DNA of 64,000 bases from Streptosporangium pseudovulgare. Its GTDB lineage: Bacteria > Actinomycetota > Actinomycetes > Streptosporangiales > Streptosporangiaceae. The stretch is taken from the NCBI RefSeq assembly GCF_014648055.1, contig NZ_BMQJ01000025.1, forward strand, positions 26,896-90,895, read 5' to 3'. Position numbers and translations under genes: made by a program. Positions 1-9,398 of this stretch are shown here, one piece after another; the stretch's first letter is position 1; each line of letters begins with the position of its first letter. The notes beneath the pieces were generated by a model. The model saw only the letters and a program-made list of their open reading frames with translations. It was not told the origin of the DNA and made no database searches.

Positions 1-689
1 CGCCGCTGGTGATCGTGCTGGCGGTGGTCGGCATCGTCTACGGCGCGATCGTGGCCATCGGCCAGACCGACATGAAGCGCCTGATCGCCTACACCTCGAT
101 CTCGCACTTCGGCTTCATCGCGCTGGGCGTCTTCGCGATGACGAAGGACGCCGGCGCGGGCGCCACGCTGTACATGGTCAACCACGGGTTCTCCACCGGC
201 GCGCTGTTCCTGATCGCCGGGTTCCTGATCTACCGCCGGGGTTCCAGCCGCATCGCCGACTACGGCGGCGTGCAGAAGGTCTCCCCGGTGCTCGCCGGGA
301 CCTTCCTGATCGCCGGCCTGTCCGGCCTGTCACTGCCGGGTCTGTCGACGTTCGTCAGCGAGTTCATGGTCCTCATGGGCTCCTACGAGCGCTACAAGGT
401 CGCGGCGATCATCGCCGCCTCCGGCGTGGTGCTGGCGGCGATCTACATCCTGTGGATGTACCAGCGGACGATGAACGGCCCGACGGCCGAGTCGGTCAAG
501 GGCTTCACCGACCTCAACGCACGTGAGCGGTGGGTGGTGGGCCCGCTGGTCGCGCTCCTCATCGTCTTCGGCTTCTTCCCCAAGCCGATGCTCGACGTGA
601 TCAATCCCGCGGTGGACAAGACGCTCTCCAGCGTTCACGTGACCCCGTTCACCCCGGCCGTCGCTGAGAAGAAGGGGGCCGGGCAGTGA
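1..689 (+). CDS. nuoM: NADH-quinone oxidoreductase subunit M, C-terminal part
   Basis: C-terminal portion (about 228 codons; the 5' end lies outside the window) of a proton-pumping antiporter-like membrane subunit of respiratory complex I. The sequence shows TDMKRLIAYTSISHFGF, the conserved region around a transmembrane lysine helix of NuoM/Mrp-type subunits, then several hydrophobic helices and a LPGLSTFVSEF segment typical of NuoM. It ends in a GTGA overlap with nuoN, so the two are translationally coupled. The open frame runs from the window edge; a GTG at base 9 is internal and should not be taken as the start. Confidence 0.93.
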   Translation, partial: PLVIVLAVVGIVYGAIVAIGQTDMKRLIAYTSISHFGFIALGVFAMTKDAGAGATLYMVNHGFSTGALFLIAGFLIYRRGSSRIADYGGVQKVSPVLAGTFLIAGLSGLSLPGLSTFVSEFMVLMGSYERYKVAAIIAASGVVLAAIYILWMYQRTMNGPTAESVKGFTDLNARERWVVGPLVALLIVFGFFPKPMLDVINPAVDKTLSSVHVTPFTPAVAEKKGAGQ

Positions 690-2236
690 ACGGCACCATC
701 CAAGCTCCGACGATCGAATACGCGCTGCTCTCCCCGATGCTGATCGTGTTCGGCGCGGCGATCATCGGAGTTCTGATCGAGGCGTTCGCACCTCGTTATC
801 TGCGCAAGTCGATCCACATGCCGCTGACGCTGCTGGCGCTGCTCGGCGCGTTCGCCACCACGATCCTCGGGGCGGCGAACGGCCTGCCGACCAGCGCCTC
901 CGCCATGGGCGCGGTCGCGGTCGACGGGCCGGCCCTGTTCGTCTGGGGCATCATCCTCATCCTCGCGTTCGTCAGCGTGCTGCTGATCAACGACGACGAG
1001 CAGTTCGTCGCGCAGGCGGCCGCCGTACCGGGCAGCTCCGACGAGGAGGAGGCGGTCCGCAGCGGCTACGCGCAGACCGAGGTCTACCCGCTGCTGCTGT
1101 TCGCGGTCGGCGGCATGCTGCTGTTCTCCTCCGCCAACGACCTGCTGGCGATGTTCGTCGGCCTGGAGGTCATGTCGCTGCCGCTGTACCTGCTGTGCGG
1201 CCTGGCCCGCCGTCGCCGCCTGCTGTCGCAGGAGGCGTCGGTCAAGTACTTCCTGCTGGGCGCGTTCTCCTCGGCCTTCTTCCTGTACGGCATGGCCCTG
1301 GTGTACGGCTACACCGGGACGGTGAGCCTCAGGGGCATCGGTGACGCGCTCGGCGCGGGCTCCGGCCAGGAGACGCTGCTGCTGATCGGCACCGCGATGC
1401 TCGGCGTCGGCCTGCTGTTCAAGATCGGCGCCGCGCCGTTCCAGGCGTGGAAGCCCGACGTCTACCAGGGCGCGCCTACCGCGGTCACCGCCCTGATGGC
1501 CTCCACCGTGCTGGTGGCCGCCTTCGGCGCGGTGCTGCGCGTCTTCTGGGTCGCCCTGGGCGGCCTGGAGTGGAACTGGCAGCCGGTCATGTGGGGCATC
1601 GCGATCCTGACCATGGTCGTCGGCGCGATCCTGGCCATCACCCAGACCGACATCAAGCGGATGCTCGCCTACTCCTCGGTCGCGCACGCGGGCTTCCTGC
1701 TCACCGGCGTGATCGCCACCGGCGCCGCCGCGCAGAACGCCAAGGCCCTGTCGGCCATCCTGTTCTACCTCGCCGCGTACGGCTTCACCACGGTCGGCGC
1801 GTTCGCGGTGGTCACCATGGTCCGCGACGCGGGCGGCGAGGCCGGTCACCTGTCCCGCTGGGCGGGCCTGGGCAAGCGGTCGCCGTTCCTGGCCGGTGTC
1901 TTCGCGTTCTTCCTGCTGGCCTTCGCGGGCATCCCGCTGACCAGCGGTTTCTTCGGGAAGTACGCGGTGTTCGCGGCGGCGGTCTCCGGCGGCGCGGTGC
2001 CGCTGGTCGTGGTCGGTGTGGTGAGCTCGGCCATCGCCGCGTTCTTCTACGTCCGGGTGATCGTGCTGATGTTCTTCAACGACCCCGCGGCGGACGGGCC
2101 GAGCATCGCCGTCCCCACTGTGGGGACCTCGGCTGTGGTCGCACTCGCGGCAGCGGCTACCGTAGTGCTGGGAGTCTTCCCCCAGCCGGTGCTCGATCTC
2201 GCGGACCAGGCTGCGTCCGCGTTGTTCATTCGTTAG
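686..2236 (+). CDS. nuoN: NADH-quinone oxidoreductase subunit N
   Basis: Last membrane subunit of complex I (516 aa, about 14 membrane helices), which pumps protons across the cytoplasmic membrane during NADH:menaquinone oxidation. Visible motifs are LLAMFVGLEVMSLPLYLLCG with its conserved glutamate, the core KIGAAPFQAWKPDVYQGAP around residues 250-270, and TDIKRMLAYSSVAHAGF. The GTG start overlaps the nuoM stop by 4 bases. Length and motif order are normal for the family. As in other actinomycetes it is the last nuo gene, and a polyprenyl diphosphate synthase follows 14 bases downstream, probably in the same transcript. Confidence 0.95.
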   Translation: MNGTIQAPTIEYALLSPMLIVFGAAIIGVLIEAFAPRYLRKSIHMPLTLLALLGAFATTILGAANGLPTSASAMGAVAVDGPALFVWGIILILAFVSVLLINDDEQFVAQAAAVPGSSDEEEAVRSGYAQTEVYPLLLFAVGGMLLFSSANDLLAMFVGLEVMSLPLYLLCGLARRRRLLSQEASVKYFLLGAFSSAFFLYGMALVYGYTGTVSLRGIGDALGAGSGQETLLLIGTAMLGVGLLFKIGAAPFQAWKPDVYQGAPTAVTALMASTVLVAAFGAVLRVFWVALGGLEWNWQPVMWGIAILTMVVGAILAITQTDIKRMLAYSSVAHAGFLLTGVIATGAAAQNAKALSAILFYLAAYGFTTVGAFAVVTMVRDAGGEAGHLSRWAGLGKRSPFLAGVFAFFLLAFAGIPLTSGFFGKYAVFAAAVSGGAVPLVVVGVVSSAIAAFFYVRVIVLMFFNDPAADGPSIAVPTVGTSAVVALAAAATVVLGVFPQPVLDLADQAASALFIR

Positions 2237-2250
2237 AGGAGTAGTGCTTC

Positions 2251-3246
2251 ATGGCTGCGCCACCGGTTGTTGATCTGCCTTTCATCGACGAACGGCTGGC
2301 GCAGGACCTCACAGCGGGGCTGGCAGAGGTCGAGAAGCTGCTGCGGGCCTCGGTGGAGAGCGACGACGCCTTCGTGACGGAGGCGTCCAAACACCTCATC
2401 GAGGCCGGCGGCAAGCGGTTCCGGGCGATGCTCGTGCTGCTGGCCGCCCAGTTCGGCGCCGCGGACGCCCCCGGGGTCGTGCCGGGGGCGGTGGTCATCG
2501 AGCTGACCCACCTGGCGACGCTCTACCACGACGACGTCATGGACGAGGCCCCGGTGCGCCGGGGCTCCCCGTCGGCCAACGCCCGGTGGGACAACACCGT
2601 GGCGATCCTGACCGGCGACTACCTGTTCGCCCAGGCGTCGGAGATCCTCGCCGACCTCGGCGCCGACATCATCCGCATCCAGGCGCAGACGTTCTCCCGC
2701 CTGGTGCGCGGGCAGATCCGCGAGACCATCGGCCCCCGCCCCGGCGAGGACGCGGTCGCCCACTACATCAACGTCCTGGCCGACAAGACCGGCTCCCTCA
2801 TCGCGACCTCCGGCCGGTTCGGCGCCCTGCTGAGCGGCGCCGCGCCGGAGGTCGTCGAGCGGCTGACCCGGGCCTGCGAGGCCATCGGCGTGGCCTGGCA
2901 GCTCGGCGACGACCTGCTCGACGTCGCCTCGGAGTCGGCCGAGTCCGGCAAGACCCCCGGCACCGACCTGCGCGAGGGCGTCCGGACGCTGCCGGTGCTG
3001 CATGTCCTGGCCTCCGGCGACCCCGCCGACGCCCGGCTGTGCGAGCTGCTGGCCGGTCCGGTGGCCGAGGAGGACGTCGAGGAGACCCTGCGCCTGCTGC
3101 GCGCCAACCCGGCCATGGAGCAGGCCCGCGCCGAGCTCGTCGCCTGGGCCGACCGGGCCCGCGAGGACCTGTCGGGCCTGCCGGACATCCCGGCCCGCGC
3201 CGCCTATCTGGCGCTGTGCGACTACGTGGTCGAGCGCTCGGGCTGA
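2251..3246 (+). CDS. trans-polyprenyl (hepta/octaprenyl-type) diphosphate synthase
   Basis: A 331 aa all-helical prenyltransferase that condenses isopentenyl diphosphate units onto an allylic primer, probably making the menaquinone side chain. The first aspartate-rich motif is DDVMD at residues 94-98, followed by EAPVRRG, and the second is DDLLD at 220-224. GGKRFRAM near residue 53 is the usual substrate-binding stretch. A good ribosome-binding site (AGGAG) lies about 10 bases before the ATG. Following nuoN by 14 bases links quinone supply to the quinone-reducing complex. Product chain length cannot be read from sequence alone, so no gene symbol is given. Confidence 0.9.
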   Translation: MAAPPVVDLPFIDERLAQDLTAGLAEVEKLLRASVESDDAFVTEASKHLIEAGGKRFRAMLVLLAAQFGAADAPGVVPGAVVIELTHLATLYHDDVMDEAPVRRGSPSANARWDNTVAILTGDYLFAQASEILADLGADIIRIQAQTFSRLVRGQIRETIGPRPGEDAVAHYINVLADKTGSLIATSGRFGALLSGAAPEVVERLTRACEAIGVAWQLGDDLLDVASESAESGKTPGTDLREGVRTLPVLHVLASGDPADARLCELLAGPVAEEDVEETLRLLRANPAMEQARAELVAWADRAREDLSGLPDIPARAAYLALCDYVVERSG

Positions 3247-3285
3247 CCGGGCCGCGGCCCCGGTGGAGCCCCGGTACGGCGCCTC

Positions 3286-4209
3286 CTAGCCGGGCGTGCC
3301 CGCCGGCTCCAGGTCACGGAGCGCGACGCGGCGCGCCTGGCGGGCGGCCCGGAGGCTGTCCCAGGTGAAGATCGACAGGGCCAGCCAGACGATGGCGAAC
3401 CCGGCCCACCGGCTGGCCGGCATCGCCTCGTGGGCGATGAACACCCCGCACAGGAACTGCAGCACCGGGGCGATGTACTGCAGCAGGCCGATCGTGGTGA
3501 GCGGCACCCGGATCGCGGCGGCGGTGAAGCAGAGCAGCGGCACGGCCGTGATCACGCCGGCGCCGGCCAGCAGGAAGGCGTGGCCCGCGCCCGCGTTCGC
3601 GAAGGTGCCCTCACCCTGGACCTGCAGGTAGACCAGGTAGGCGAACGCGGGCACCAGCAGCACCAGCGTCTCGACGGTCATGCTCTCCGCGGCCCCGACC
3701 GCCGCGATCTTCTTGATGAGACCGTAGGTGCCGAAGCTGGCGGCCAGGACCAGCGCGATCCACGGCAGCCTGCCGTAGTCGACGGTGAGGACGACGACGG
3801 ACAGGGCGCCCATGCCGACCGCCGCCCACTGCAGCGGCCGCAGCCGCTCCTTGAGCAGGAAGACGCCGAACAGGACGCTGACCAGGGGGTTGATGAAGTA
3901 GCCGAGCGCGCTCTCGACCACGTGGCCGGTGTTGACCGCGTAGATGTAGACGCCCCAGTTCACGGTGACGACCGCCGCGGCCAGGACGAGCAGGCCGAGC
4001 TTGCGGGGAGTGCGCAGGAGCTCGCCGAACCACGACCAGTGCCGCCGGACCACCAGGATGGCGGCGACGACCACCAGGGACCACACCATGCGGTGGGCGA
4101 GGATCTCCAGGGCGCCGGACGGCTTCAGCAGCGGCCAGTACAGGGGGAAGAGGCCCCACATGGCGTAGGCGGCGATGCCGTACAGGACTCCTCGGCGCGA
4201 TTCAGGCAT
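3286..4209 (-). CDS. rarD: RarD/EamA family drug-metabolite transporter
   Basis: A 307 aa protein of about ten membrane helices from the drug/metabolite transporter superfamily, RarD subgroup. The start RRGVLYGIAAYAMWGLFP and the following YWPLLKPSGALEILAHR are characteristic of RarD. Substrates are not established for most members. It is convergent with the polyprenyl synthase (39 bases apart) and divergent from msrA. The upstream DNA is AT-rich and contains two palindromes (see 4246-4281), so it probably has its own regulated promoter. The C-terminus is arginine-rich and cytoplasmic. Confidence 0.88.
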   Translation of the reverse strand: MPESRRGVLYGIAAYAMWGLFPLYWPLLKPSGALEILAHRMVWSLVVVAAILVVRRHWSWFGELLRTPRKLGLLVLAAAVVTVNWGVYIYAVNTGHVVESALGYFINPLVSVLFGVFLLKERLRPLQWAAVGMGALSVVVLTVDYGRLPWIALVLAASFGTYGLIKKIAAVGAAESMTVETLVLLVPAFAYLVYLQVQGEGTFANAGAGHAFLLAGAGVITAVPLLCFTAAAIRVPLTTIGLLQYIAPVLQFLCGVFIAHEAMPASRWAGFAIVWLALSIFTWDSLRAARQARRVALRDLEPAGTPG

Positions 4210-4245
4210 GTTTTATATTTTCGCTGCTTACCACATTTAATACAA

Positions 4246-4281
4246 ATTAGCGATGCTTCGCTAATCGTTAAGCGGCGCTTA
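4246..4281. promoter_or_regulatory. paired palindromes between rarD and msrA
   Basis: ATTAGCGA-tgct-TCGCTAAT (4246-4265) is a perfect 8-base inverted repeat. Four bases on, TAAGCG-G-CGCTTA (4269-4281) is a second perfect inverted repeat. Both lie 36-72 bases upstream of the rarD start in a locally AT-rich stretch, a typical place for operators. The binding protein is unknown; no regulator gene adjoins. Confidence 0.45.
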
Positions 4282-4317
4282 CGGGAACATCGGGGTGCGC
4301 GCACTGGTTCACCCTGT

Positions 4318-4363
4318 AGCGACAGGTGAGGACGCCCGGGTCCCCTGGAGCGACAGGTGAGGA
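4318..4363 (+). repeat. 15-bp direct repeat in msrA leader
   Basis: AGCGACAGGTGAGGA occurs at 4318-4332 and again at 4349-4363, a 31-base period, just upstream of msrA. The second copy supplies an AGGTGAGGAGG purine-rich stretch that may serve as the msrA ribosome-binding site. The first copy forms a small CCTGT-agcg-ACAGG hairpin. Function unknown. Confidence 0.4.
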
Positions 4364-4375
4364 GGATGTCGGCAC

Positions 4376-5027
<652 letters not shown>

Positions 5028-5035
<8 letters not shown>

Positions 5036-5381
5036 CGAGCCAGGTCTGATCCATGAGGGGTGGATCAGGGAGGAGAACGCGAGGGTCTTCTGCGAGATCC
5101 TCGCGTCGCTCATTGGTTATGAGTTCGATGATCTCGACTGGCAGGCCATCCGTACCGCGTTGCCTGACACCGATGATGAGCAGGCCGAACGCTGGTATGA
5201 CCACCCACTGATCGGGGCGATGGCGCGGTTGGACGTCAGGCTCGCCCAGGCTGTGGGCGGCACGGTGATCTCCGTTGAGGTATTCGGTGTCCGGAAGGAT
5301 GACCTTCTTCACGCTCAGGTCAAACTGGCTTGTGACCTCGCGGCGGCTTATGTGATCCGGAGCGGACATCACACAGAGTGA
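5028..5381 (+). CDS. small protein of unknown function, coupled to msrA
   Basis: A 117 aa soluble acidic protein whose ATG lies inside the last codons of msrA (8-base overlap). I do not recognise a family. It has no signal peptide, membrane helix or cysteine cluster; it reads as a helix-rich N-terminal half with acidic loops and a C-terminal half containing LLHAQVKLACDLAAAYV. Base composition is noticeably less GC-rich than its neighbours, and an IS481 transposase remnant lies just downstream, so it may have arrived by transfer. Small size and acidity would be compatible with an immunity-like protein, but nothing in the sequence proves this. Confidence 0.6.
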
Positions 5382-5439
5382 CTGTAAAGCTCCAACTGAT
5401 GCTTGACGGATCGGTGTCGGGTGATGCTTTCCACCAGGC

Positions 5440-5901
5440 CTAGATCCTGTAGTCGATATGGCCGCTCGCTCGCAGCCGGTTGACCTCCTTGGTGATCGTT
5501 CGTGGGTGCACCGACAGCTCCTCACCTTCGAACAGCACCCGCAGCCGGGTCTGTTCAAGGACGACGGTGACGACCTTGCCGCGGTGCACCTGCCCCACCT
5601 GGACCTTGCAGCCGGCCACCATGAGCGTGCCGTTGCCTGACACCACCCGCTCCACCTGAGGGAAGCGGCCGACGAGGGCACCGTCGGCGCCCTGGGCCAG
5701 GCGGGCGCCGTGCAGCCTGCCGCGCTGAGAGGGCGTCAACGGGCTCGGCCGGGTGCACATCAGCACCCCATCGGCGATCACCCGGACCGTCCGGGCATCG
5801 ATCCGCAACGGCACCCGGTGGCGCGCGTCCGACGCCGGCTGCGGCACCCCGTAGAAGCCCCGATGGCCGAGGAACCGGAGGCCGTTCCAGCGCTTGAGCA
5901 T
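5440..5901 (-). pseudogene. IS481-type transposase, C-terminal remnant
   Basis: A 153 aa open frame corresponding only to the far C-terminal part of IS481-family transposases. The tail GNGTLMVAGCKVQVGQVHRGK followed by VVTVVLEQTRLRV is the beta-barrel-like end that follows the integrase core. The DDE catalytic domain and N-terminal helix-turn-helix are missing, so it cannot be active. A TGTAAAGCTCCAACTGATGC sequence at 5383-5402 just beyond its stop resembles an IS481 terminal end, but no matching inverted end was found on the other side. Confidence 0.65.
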
Positions 5902-6152
5902 CGCTTCGAAACTCCGTTGAATGCAGAAGGCAGAAGGCGGGGATTTCCCGAACGACCAACCGGAGGCGGTTGTCGGCGTGGCGCCTCCCGGGACGTTTCG
6001 TCACCGGCGAATCCGCGGCGGAGCCGCTCACCGGACGGACCCCGGCTCGGTAGTGCAGGCCCCACCATGAACAGCCCTGACGGCATGACTGATCTTCGAA
6101 TGCGAGAGCTGAACGATAGGGGCATCACCTCACGTACAAGGAGATTCTCTCG
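5902..6152. other. intergenic stretch, promoter region of serine hydrolase
   Basis: A 251-base gap between the transposase remnant and the serine hydrolase. No convincing coding remnant was seen. It must hold the promoter of the hydrolase; an ACAAGGAGATT ribosome-binding site ends about 8 bases before the ATG at 6153. Confidence 0.4.
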
Positions 6153-7235
6153 ATGCGTAAGCTTCTTGCCGCCGCGGCCGCCGGCACGGCCTTCGCCATC
6201 CTCCTGGGCGCTGCCTCGCCGGCCTTGGCCGCCGGCGCCGCCGTCTCCAGTGGTAAGACCGTCCAGCAGCAGGTGGACCGGCTGACAAGGCAGGACGGCA
6301 TGGCCGGTGCGGTGCTTTCCGTGCGTGACCGCGATGGCCGTATGACGACGTGGACCTCCGGCACCGCGCAGCGTGGCACCGGCAGGCCGATGGTCGGCGG
6401 GGACGGCCGGTTCCGCGCGGCGAGCGTCACCAAACCGGTGATCGCGGCGGCGGTGATGCGGCTGGTCGACGGTGGCAAGCTGGACCTGGATGAGCAGGTC
6501 GAGCACTACCTGCCCGGCTCGTTGCACGGTGCGCGTGTCACCGTCCGTCAGCTGCTGAAGCACACCAGCGGCCTGCCGGAGTACTTCGACCTGGTCGACT
6601 GGACCAAGCCCGCCATTCCCGCTGATCACCTCGCGCTCGCCCTGACCCGCCCCATGGTCGGCGAACCGGGCGAGCGATGGTTCTACTCCAACACCAACTA
6701 TCTGGTGGCCGGCATGCTGATCCAGAAGGTGACGGGCAAGGACTTCCGCGAGGTGACCGAGGACGGCGTGCTGAAGGGCCTGCCCGGCACCTACTGGCCG
6801 AAGAACGGCGAACTCGGCGTCCGCGACCGGCACGCGCACACCTACGGCGTCAACCCCGCCTCCCCGCGGTCCGGAGAGACGGACACCACCCGACTGCCCG
6901 GCTACGCCTTCGGCGCCGGCGGCGGCCTCATCTCCACCCCGGAAGACCTCAACCGCTTCTGGCAGTCCATCCCCGAGGCGACGCTGCGTACGATGCTCGC
7001 CGACCCGGTGCCCGCCTCCGACCCCAAGGGCAGCCGCTACGGCCTTGGCCTGTACACCTATCAGCTGAGCTGCGGCCCCGCATGGATGCACGACGGCGGT
7101 CTGCCGGGCACCCGTGTGCTGAGCGGGCGCAACCGCGCGGGCAAGGCCGCGACCGTCTACGTCACCGGCACGCCGAAGGACGACAAGCATCTCTTCGCCG
7201 CCCTCGACGCCGCGCTCTGCCGCCCCTCACGCTGA
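6153..7235 (+). CDS. secreted serine hydrolase (beta-lactamase / D-Ala-D-Ala carboxypeptidase fold)
   Basis: A 360 aa exported class C beta-lactamase-like hydrolase. Residues 1-27 form a signal peptide ending in ASPALAAG. The catalytic triad motifs of the family are present: SVTK with the nucleophilic serine at 91 and lysine at 94, YSN at 178-180, and HDG at 313-315. Such enzymes act on D-amino-acid peptides or other esters and amides outside the cell, and often modify peptidoglycan; the true substrate cannot be told from sequence. It is monocistronic, with a strong AAGGAG ribosome-binding site. Confidence 0.88.
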   Translation: MRKLLAAAAAGTAFAILLGAASPALAAGAAVSSGKTVQQQVDRLTRQDGMAGAVLSVRDRDGRMTTWTSGTAQRGTGRPMVGGDGRFRAASVTKPVIAAAVMRLVDGGKLDLDEQVEHYLPGSLHGARVTVRQLLKHTSGLPEYFDLVDWTKPAIPADHLALALTRPMVGEPGERWFYSNTNYLVAGMLIQKVTGKDFREVTEDGVLKGLPGTYWPKNGELGVRDRHAHTYGVNPASPRSGETDTTRLPGYAFGAGGGLISTPEDLNRFWQSIPEATLRTMLADPVPASDPKGSRYGLGLYTYQLSCGPAWMHDGGLPGTRVLSGRNRAGKAATVYVTGTPKDDKHLFAALDAALCRPSR

Positions 7236-7364
7236 TCCACACCCCAGCGGTTCCTGCCCGTGGCCGGTCTCGAAGCGTAAGCCGGCCGCGCTCAGCCCAT
7301 GCTTCTGCGGAGCCGTCCCGGTCGCTTCTCGTTCCCACGACGGTCGTTACGGAAGCCTGCCACC

Positions 7365-8321
7365 TCATGATCTGGGTGATGCGGCCCGGACGAAGCGCTC
7401 GCCCCATTCGCGGATGTACGTGACGAACTCCGGCGGGCCCAGTACCTCGAACTCCGCGCCCACGTTGCCCAGCGCCTGGGCCGGCCAGTCCAGTGAGGCC
7501 GAGGTCATCCTGAGCAGGCAACTGCGTTCGCCGGCTTCTTCGACCGTCCCCCACTGACCGACCGTCGTGCGTACCCATGCGGCGGGTGCGTGCACGAGCG
7601 CCTCGACCGTGTACGGCTCGGGCACGCCGCCGGCCGCTCTGACGAACGCCGCCGCGTCCTGCGTGGGCAGGTCGCGCGGGCGGAAACGTGCTCCCGTCGC
7701 CTGCGCCTGTGCCAGGCGGTCGAGCCGGAAGCTGCGCCAGTCCTGCCGGGTCAGGTCGTAGGCGACCAGATACCAGCGGCGGCCGAGGGTCACCAGCCGG
7801 TACGGCTCGACCTCGCGCGATGAGGGCTCGCGGCCCCGTGCGGCGTAGGAGAAGCGCAGCCGCTCCTCGTCCCGGCACGCCTGGGCGACGGTGGTCAGCA
7901 CGTCCACCGTGACGACCGGCTCCGCCGAGGTCGCGGAGACCGTCGCCCCGCGCAGGACGTCCACGCGGCGGCGCAGCCGGGGCGGCATGACCTGGACGAC
8001 CTTGGTGAGAGCCCGGATCGCGGACGCCTCCATGCCCGTGATCGAGCTCCGCGCGGCCTCACCCATGCCGACGGCGAGCGCGACCGCCTCCTCCTCGTCG
8101 AGCAGCAGCGGCGGCAGCACGGCGCCGGGCGCGAGCTGATACCCGCCGTCGGTCCCGCGCGCGGCGTGCACCGGATACCCCAGCTCCCGCAGCCGGTCGA
8201 CGTCACGACGAAGCGTCCGTTCGGAGACGTCGAGCCGATCGGCCAGCTCCGCGCCCGCCCATTGGCGGTGGGTCTGCAGGAGGGCCAGCAGCCGGAGGGT
8301 GCGTGAGCTCGTGTTCGCCAT
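7365..8321 (-). CDS. YafY/PafC-like transcriptional regulator with WYL domain
   Basis: A 318 aa DNA-binding regulator. Residues 5-60 form a DeoR-like helix-turn-helix (ELADRLDVSERTLRRDVDRL). The middle and C-terminal parts carry a WYL ligand-sensing domain, with RRWYLVAYDLTRQDWRSFRL near residue 190-210. WYL proteins sense small molecules or single-stranded nucleic acid. It is divergent from an NADP-dependent oxidoreductase, and the shared 87-base gap contains a 10-base perfect inverted repeat (8337-8367), so this protein probably controls itself and the oxidoreductase. Confidence 0.88.
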   Translation of the reverse strand: MANTSSRTLRLLALLQTHRQWAGAELADRLDVSERTLRRDVDRLRELGYPVHAARGTDGGYQLAPGAVLPPLLLDEEEAVALAVGMGEAARSSITGMEASAIRALTKVVQVMPPRLRRRVDVLRGATVSATSAEPVVTVDVLTTVAQACRDEERLRFSYAARGREPSSREVEPYRLVTLGRRWYLVAYDLTRQDWRSFRLDRLAQAQATGARFRPRDLPTQDAAAFVRAAGGVPEPYTVEALVHAPAAWVRTTVGQWGTVEEAGERSCLLRMTSASLDWPAQALGNVGAEFEVLGPPEFVTYIREWGERFVRAASPRS

Positions 8322-8336
8322 GGTTCCAGTCTGCCC

Positions 8337-8367
8337 AGGCTTCCGGTCAGAAAGTGGCCGGAAGCCT
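8337..8367. promoter_or_regulatory. candidate operator of the WYL regulator
   Basis: AGGCTTCCGG and CCGGAAGCCT form a perfect 10-base inverted repeat with an 11-base spacer, centred in the gap between the divergent regulator (start 8321) and oxidoreductase (start 8409). Half-sites about two helical turns apart fit a dimeric helix-turn-helix protein. Confidence 0.6.
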
Positions 8368-8408
8368 CCTTAGCGTTGAGATCGAAGCCCCGCAAGGAAG
8401 GAACAGGA

Positions 8409-9398
8409 ATGATCACTCGTGAGATCCGGCTGGCCGCGCACGTCACCGATGAGCCCGGCCTCGATCACTTCGCCCTCGCCGAGACCGAGGTGGACGGCGA
8501 GGTGATCGTCAGGACCGACTACGTGGGGTTGGCCGCGGCCTATCTGGAGCTGATGCGGGCCGACTGCCGGATCCCGGTGCCCGCCTGGCAGCCCGGCGAC
8601 CGGGTGGGCGCCGCCGTCGTGGGCACCGTGGTCCGCTCCGACAGCCCGGATCTCGCCGTGGGCGATCTGGTGCAGTCGATGACCGGCTGGAGCGAGCACT
8701 CGGCGGGCCCGGCCGCGCAGTACGTCAAGCTCGACCGTGACCTTTTCCCCGAGCCCTCCTATCACCTCGGCCAGGGTGTGACGGCCTACTACGGGATGGC
8801 CGACGTCGCCGCCGTCGGTGAGGGGGACGTGGTGTTCGTCTCGGGCGCGGCCGGCGGGGTCGGTTCGCTGGCCGGGCAGATCGCCAGATGCCGGGGCGCG
8901 GCCAGGGTGATCGGCAGCGCGGGCAGCCGGGCGAAGGCCGCCTACCTGGTCGACGAGCTCGGCTATGACGCCGCCTTCGACTACCACGACGGACCGGTGG
9001 CCGACCGGCTGCGGGAACTCGTGCCCGAGGGCATCACGGTCTTCTTCGACGTCGTGGGCGGCGAGCAGTACCAGGCGGCGGTCCAGACGGCGCGGCCCGG
9101 CGCCCGCTTCGCGCTGTGCGGCTCCCTTTCCCACCAGCTCGGCGGCGGCGCCGACCGCTTTCCCGAGCCGGACCGCGCGGCGGCCCAGGCCAGAGGCATC
9201 GAGCTGTCGCCGTTCTCCTGCCACCACACGCCGGAACAGGTCGCGGCCTGGCGTGAGCACTTCACCCGATGGCTGGGAGAAGGCCGTTTCGTCTTCCCAC
9301 AGACCATCGTGGAGGGCGGCATCAAGGAGGTGCCCGGCGCGTTCCTGTCCATGCTCAAGGGCTCCTACCGGGGCAACGTCGCGGTGCGGTTGGCGTGA
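8409..9398 (+). CDS. NADP-dependent medium-chain oxidoreductase (curcumin/alkenal reductase type)
   Basis: A 329 aa cytosolic quinone/alkenal reductase-like member of the zinc-independent MDR family. The nucleotide-binding motif is SGAAGGVGSLAGQIAR near residue 145. The YGMADVAAVGEGDVVFVSGA stretch precedes it, and FFDVVGGEQYQAAV follows. These enzymes reduce activated double bonds using NADPH. I chose the ATG at 8409 because AAGGAAGGAACAGG lies just upstream; an in-frame ATG at 8376 would extend into the operator region. It is probably controlled by the divergent WYL regulator. Confidence 0.87.
   Translation: MITREIRLAAHVTDEPGLDHFALAETEVDGEVIVRTDYVGLAAAYLELMRADCRIPVPAWQPGDRVGAAVVGTVVRSDSPDLAVGDLVQSMTGWSEHSAGPAAQYVKLDRDLFPEPSYHLGQGVTAYYGMADVAAVGEGDVVFVSGAAGGVGSLAGQIARCRGAARVIGSAGSRAKAAYLVDELGYDAAFDYHDGPVADRLRELVPEGITVFFDVVGGEQYQAAVQTARPGARFALCGSLSHQLGGGADRFPEPDRAAAQARGIELSPFSCHHTPEQVAAWREHFTRWLGEGRFVFPQTIVEGGIKEVPGAFLSMLKGSYRGNVAVRLA

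Noticed and set aside
635..1849. Long minus-strand open frame opposite nuoN (404 codons)
   Set aside because: Arg/Gln/His/Asp-rich low-complexity product typical of the antisense of GC-rich genes; nuoN on the other strand is certain.
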